Part shown: one piece after another, positions 5,986 through 8,370 of the stretch
Position numbering within the stretch: position 1 is the first letter of the stretch
Layout of the letters: the number at the start of each line of letters is the position of its first letter
Notes under the pieces: generated by a model
The model's database searches: none
The model's input: only the letters and a program-made list of their open reading frames with translations
What the model was told of the DNA's origin: nothing
Made by a program: the position numbers and the translations under genes
NCBI GenBank assembly: GCA_946534775.1
Contig: CAMNCZ010000027.1
Coordinates: 1 to 8,370 of the forward strand
DNA: 8,370 bases
Origin: an uncultured Eubacteriaceae bacterium
GTDB lineage: Bacteria > Bacillota > Clostridia > Lachnospirales > CAG-274
Direction: 5' to 3'

Positions 5986-6168
5986 ATGTCTATATGTCCT
6001 AAGGGCAGAATGTCAAAGTCCAAGAGAGATAAGAGAAAGGCTCAGAGCTGGCAGATCGCTACACCTACATTGGTAGCTTGCAGCAAGTGCGGTGCTTTAA
6101 TGAGACCTCACAGAGTTTGTAAGGAATGTGGTTCTTACAACAAGAGAACTGTAGTAGCAGTTGACTGA
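5986..6168 (+). CDS. rpmF: Ribosomal protein L32 (bL32), zinc-ribbon form
   Basis: This 60-residue protein of the large ribosomal subunit contains SKSKRDKRKAQ (10-20) and TPTLVACSKCG (26-36), then HRVCKECGSYNKR (42-54). C32, C35, C45 and C48 form an intact zinc ribbon (the C+ form). The start at 5986 has GGAGGTG (5971-5977) eight bases upstream; the later in-frame ATG at 6010 has no such site. The N-terminus is MSICPKGRMSKS, with an extra cysteine at position 4 where many L32 proteins read MAVPK. Codon use differs from the neighbours: lysine is nearly always AAG and arginine mostly AGA, as expected for very high expression. A strong terminator follows. Confidence 0.97.
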   Translation: MSICPKGRMSKSKRDKRKAQSWQIATPTLVACSKCGALMRPHRVCKECGSYNKRTVVAVD

Positions 6169-6200
6169 TCTTTTTAAGATATTTTGCAAAGTAACTTAAA

Positions 6201-6233
6201 GGGGGCCGAGAGATCGGTCCCTGTTTTTGTTTT
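6201..6233 (+). terminator. Rho-independent terminator after rpmF
   Basis: GGGGCCGA (6202-6209) pairs with TCGGTCCC (6214-6221) with one G-U pair and a GAGA tetraloop of the stable GNRA class. A T-rich run, TGTTTTTGTTTT, follows. It ends directly against the ribosome site of the next ORF, so that ORF may depend on read-through. Confidence 0.88.
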
Positions 6234-6245
6234 GGGAGGAAAAAT

Positions 6246-6671
6246 ATGGTATCGGTAGGAAGAATGGGCTTTTATGCTTTCGGTATAATAATGCCTGTTT
6301 TGATCAGTGCCCTTGTGGCAGCATTTACACCGCGTTCGGCTATGCGCGCGGTAATATCGGCAGCGGTGTGCATTATTGTGTTGTGGTATGGCATTATACG
6401 GCCTTTAATGATTTTTTATTCAATGTCGGTGCTGTACAATCCTCAGTCGGCATCGGTATCGCAGGTGATAAACGGCAATGCGACAAATGTGTCTGCACCG
6501 TCTATGCAGGCATTTATAACTACAGTGAAAAACAATAAAGCGTTAAGAGAATCGGCAATAACTACATGGATAATGTCTTTTATCAATTCGCTTGTAAAGG
6601 CCGGGATATCGGCAGCGGCGATGTTTGCGGTATATGCCGTAAAAAGCCTGTTTGCAAAAGATGAAAACTAA
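6246..6671 (+). CDS. Unrecognised small membrane protein (141 aa)
   Basis: The ATG at 6246 follows GGGAGG (6234-6239) with 6-base spacing, so the ORF looks real. It has hydrophobic segments at about 8-28, 35-58 and 115-137. Between the second and third lies a polar, Ser/Asn/Gln-rich stretch (about 62-108: NPQSASVSQVINGNATNVSAPS and onward), which could be an external loop. No cysteines or known catalytic motifs stand out. I do not recognise a family. It lies directly after the rpmF terminator with no clear promoter of its own, so it may be read through from yceD-rpmF. Its stop codon overlaps the convergent spoIVFB stop by four bases. Confidence 0.7.
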   Translation: MVSVGRMGFYAFGIIMPVLISALVAAFTPRSAMRAVISAAVCIIVLWYGIIRPLMIFYSMSVLYNPQSASVSQVINGNATNVSAPSMQAFITTVKNNKALRESAITTWIMSFINSLVKAGISAAAMFAVYAVKSLFAKDEN

Positions 6672-7465
6672 CATTTTACGCTGCCGAGGTCTCCTTTTAT
6701 CCCGTTTGACATAATGTGGCGCAGTATGGTTTCCTCGGTCAGCGGGGAAATGCCGTTTTTGTGCCGAACATATACCAAAGTATAATAATCCCAGCCAAGG
6801 CGGTAAAGTACGGCCTTTATATCCATTTTTTCGCTTGCGGCGATACTTCTTACGGGCATAATTTTGTTGTCGTTTTTGTTGATGACGGTTTTATAAAAAG
6901 TGTAGGTCAGGTTTATCGTGTTTGCTTTGTTAAGGCGGTAGAAATATATGCCAAGGCACAGCAGGCTTAAATTGGGCGGGCAGAGTATAAGCTCCACAAG
7001 CCCCGCGCAAATAAGCATAATACTCAGGCTTATGCTGAGTTTTACCGCGATAATATTGCCGCGCAGCACACCGATAAAATAGCTTGTGATATAATGGAAA
7101 ATTTTTCCTCCGTCAAGCGGATACAGCGGCAAAAGGTTAAAAAGCGCTATCGCAAGGTTTGTCTGTCTCAGTATGCCGCCGTGAAACAGGCACATAGACA
7201 GATTGAATGCAGGCCCCGAAAGCGCTATAATAATACGTTTTGTGATATGCAGATATTCAAGGTTTTCCATATCCGCATAAATGCCTATCGGGGTTATGGT
7301 GATACGCGAGGTTTTTATATCCCACAGCATAGCTGTAAATATATGGCAAAACTCGTGCAAAAGCACAAGTGCAAACACCGTTAAAAAATATCCGAATATA
7401 CCCGCTTTAATGCAAAAGGCCGCCACAACAAAAAATGACGGCTTTATTTTTATTTTTGTGAACAT
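6668..7465 (-). CDS. spoIVFB: SpoIVFB-type intramembrane metalloprotease (M50, site-2 protease)
   Basis: This 265-residue membrane protein carries HEFCH at 37-41 (H37 and H41 as zinc ligands, E38 catalytic) and NLLPLYPLDGG at 110-120 (D118 as third ligand). The conserved loop SGPAFNL (83-89) is also present. The N-terminal ~165 residues are membrane-spanning. The last ~85 form a soluble domain resembling the CBS-type regulatory domain of SpoIVFB (KIMPVRSIAAS then GISPLTEETILRHI). In Bacillus, SpoIVFB lies in the outer forespore membrane on the mother-cell side and cleaves pro-sigma-K. The length is slightly below Bacillus's 288. The start at 7465 has no clear ribosome site and lies 16 bases inside the upstream M23 ORF, so translation is probably coupled. 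Homologous M50 proteases outside sporulation are the main alternative; neighbours favour SpoIVFB. Confidence 0.9.
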   Translation of the reverse strand: MFTKIKIKPSFFVVAAFCIKAGIFGYFLTVFALVLLHEFCHIFTAMLWDIKTSRITITPIGIYADMENLEYLHITKRIIIALSGPAFNLSMCLFHGGILRQTNLAIALFNLLPLYPLDGGKIFHYITSYFIGVLRGNIIAVKLSISLSIMLICAGLVELILCPPNLSLLCLGIYFYRLNKANTINLTYTFYKTVINKNDNKIMPVRSIAASEKMDIKAVLYRLGWDYYTLVYVRHKNGISPLTEETILRHIMSNGIKGDLGSVKC

Positions 7466-7902
7466 ATATTTTCGATCACGGGGCTTGGGTCGATAAGTTG
7501 GTCTCCTTCGTACAGTTCAAAATGCAGGTGAGGGCCCGTCGATTGTCCCGTGCTGCCCGAAAGGGCGGCTTTCTCTCCCCGTTTTACGCTCTCGCCCTTG
7601 TTTAAAAGCACCTTGTTGAGGTGGCCGTAAAGGCAGGTATATTTTTCGCCTTTTATTTTTATATAGTTTCCGTAGCTTTCGGATAGTCCGCAGTTCTCGA
7701 CAATGCCGTCAAATGCCGCATAAACGGGTGTGTTTTCAACAACGGCAATATCTATGCCTTTGTGAAATTCACCTTTTCCCGTCACGGGGTTGGTGCGGTT
7801 TCCGAAAACATCGCTTATGTAATACTCGCCGTCAACGGGAAAACAAACCGATATATCACAAGTGGTCGTTTCTGTAGCTGTTTCGGCAGCTGTTTCTGTC
7901 AA
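7450..7902 (-). CDS. spoIVFA: SpoIVFA-like protein, C-terminal part: M23 (LytM) domain, separated by a frame change
   Basis: This 150-residue frame has only a TTG start (7900-7902) and no ribosome site, but the TTG overlaps the TGA of the frame upstream (TTGA). A Thr/Ala/Glu-rich linker (2-14) leads into a complete LytM domain: FHKGIDIA with H47 and D51, YGHL with H94, and GPHLHFE with H125 and H127. All zinc and catalytic positions of the M23 family are present, so it could be an active endopeptidase. By itself it has no signal or membrane anchor. Joined to the preceding frame it would give about 275 residues, near the 264 of Bacillus SpoIVFA, which binds and controls SpoIVFB. The spoIVFB start lies within its last codons. 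It may be half of a broken gene, or be made by slippage or coupling. Confidence 0.82.
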   Translation of the reverse strand: MTETAAETATETTTCDISVCFPVDGEYYISDVFGNRTNPVTGKGEFHKGIDIAVVENTPVYAAFDGIVENCGLSESYGNYIKIKGEKYTCLYGHLNKVLLNKGESVKRGEKAALSGSTGQSTGPHLHFELYEGDQLIDPSPVIENICSQK

Positions 7903-8276
7903 GGCGTTTTTTTTTGCGCATTTATATAGGCGTTTTCGCGGTCGTTCATCTGCGCGATAAGTTCGTCATCCATCGTTATCGGGTGCTTTTCGCCTGCAAA
8001 AACAAAGATATTGCTCTTGCCGTCAAATCCCGAAAAAAAATTCGAGATATCGGCCTTTAAACTCTCCGTATCGCTGTTTTGCGTTATTATTGCTTTTACC
8101 TTGTCAACAAAATTGTCGGTCACATCAAGATCTATCATTTTTGCACAGACCACCGTCACACCTACCGCAAGCGCCATATTAAGCTTGAGCATAAAATAAC
8201 TTTGCTTTTTCGGCTTGACGGTGCGCTTTTTCGCGCGTATCATATTGCGTCGTTCGATATAGTTGTATTCTTCCAT
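7899..8276 (-). CDS. spoIVFA: SpoIVFA-like protein, N-terminal membrane-anchor part
   Basis: This frame encodes 125 residues from the ATG at 8276, about 9 bases after AGGAAG; an in-frame TTG at 8336 has no ribosome site. A basic cytoplasmic N-terminus (MEEYNYIERRNMIRAKKRTVKPKKQ, 1-25) precedes a single membrane helix (about 29-47) and a soluble stretch with coiled-coil character. The frame stops shortly after a run of nine A (7907-7915). This layout, N-terminal tail plus one helix plus linker, is what SpoIVFA has before its LytM domain, and the LytM domain follows at once in the -1 frame. One extra A in the run would fuse the two frames into a single ~275-residue protein. No promoter is recognised in the sequence available upstream. 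Confidence 0.78.
   Translation of the reverse strand: MEEYNYIERRNMIRAKKRTVKPKKQSYFMLKLNMALAVGVTVVCAKMIDLDVTDNFVDKVKAIITQNSDTESLKADISNFFSGFDGKSNIFVFAGEKHPITMDDELIAQMNDRENAYINAQKKTP
7907..7915 (-). other. A9 homopolymer at the frame change inside the SpoIVFA-like gene
   Basis: In the N-terminal frame the codons read CAA AAA AAA ACG CCT TGA. A slip of -1, or one more A, gives AAA AAC GCC TTG ACA, which continues into the LytM domain. A AAA AAA is a slippery heptamer of the type used for -1 frameshifting, and A9 runs also cause RNA-polymerase slippage. It is equally a typical place for a one-base mutation or sequencing error. Confidence 0.75.
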
Positions 8277-8316
8277 ACAGTCCGTCTTCCTTTCGTATTC
8301 TGATGAATATATTTTC

Positions 8317-8332
8317 GGAAGATAAATCTTCC
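8317..8332. repeat. Perfect inverted repeat upstream of the SpoIVFA-like gene
   Basis: GGAAGA (8317-8322), loop TAAA, TCTTCC (8327-8332). It is short and not followed by a T-run on the minus strand, so it is a weak hairpin and not a clear terminator. It lies between the edge ORF remnant and the gene starting at 8276. Confidence 0.35.
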
Positions 8333-8370
8333 TCAAACCTTCGCAAAAACATCACTAAGGTGCTGTTTTT
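8333..8370 (-). CDS. Possible C-terminal end of an upstream gene (very uncertain)
   Basis: One minus-strand frame entering from the right edge reads KQHLSDVFAKV and stops at TGA (8333-8335), just before the hairpin. Another frame ends even sooner with KTAP and TAG. Either could be the tail of the gene upstream of spoIVFA; eleven residues are too few to identify it. Confidence 0.2.
   Translation of the reverse strand, partial: KQHLSDVFAKV

Noticed and set aside
1470..6667. The intervening block as a mobile element
   Set aside because: No transposase, integrase, tRNA, flanking direct repeats or terminal inverted repeats are visible; all its recognised genes are housekeeping or sporulation genes.
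8277..8370. Minus-strand frame open from the right edge through the start of the SpoIVFA-like gene
   Set aside because: It would overlap the membrane-anchor coding region for over 100 bases, and its basic, low-hydrophobic translation looks like a shadow frame.

Overview
The window looks like chromosomal DNA of an endospore-forming, low-to-moderate-GC Firmicute of class Clostridia. The evidence is a five-gene spoVA operon, a SpoIVFA/SpoIVFB-type pair, a DUF177-rpmF pair, good Shine-Dalgarno sequences and sigma-A-like promoters. Nothing in it looks like a phage, transposon or CRISPR array. No genus can be named from sequence alone.

Layout, left to right. Bases 1-1469 (minus) hold the N-terminal 489 residues of a radical SAM protein that runs off the left edge. 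Bases 1602-2039 (minus) hold a small ORF whose head matches a VTC (polyphosphate polymerase) domain start and whose tail matches the C-terminus of a CotH-type spore-coat kinase; it looks like the scar of a deletion between two genes, yet it keeps a promoter, ribosome site and terminator. Bases 2227-5222 (plus) hold a 52-residue membrane ORF followed by spoVAA, AB, AC, AD and AE, tightly packed and ended by a terminator. Bases 5314-6233 (plus) hold a sigma-A promoter, a structured leader, the DUF177/YceD gene, rpmF (L32) and a terminator. Bases 6246-6671 (plus) hold an unrecognised membrane protein. Bases 6668-8276 (minus) hold spoIVFB and, upstream of it, a SpoIVFA-like protein split into two frames at a run of nine A (coding strand).

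How the genes work together. The SpoVA proteins form the forespore inner-membrane channel for dipicolinic acid. SpoIVFB is the mother-cell intramembrane protease that activates sigma-K, and SpoIVFA is its partner. The YceD-L32 pair belongs to 50S ribosome biogenesis. In several Clostridia the spoIVFA-spoIVFB pair lies directly upstream of this radical SAM gene on one strand. Here about 5.2 kb of mostly opposite-strand genes (spoVA, yceD-rpmF and the chimera) lies between them, which suggests a rearrangement.

Most worth a second look: the VTC/CotH chimera, the A9-split SpoIVFA, the small ORF leading the spoVA operon, and the alternative RNA structures in the yceD-rpmF leader. No wholly new multi-gene system is evident.
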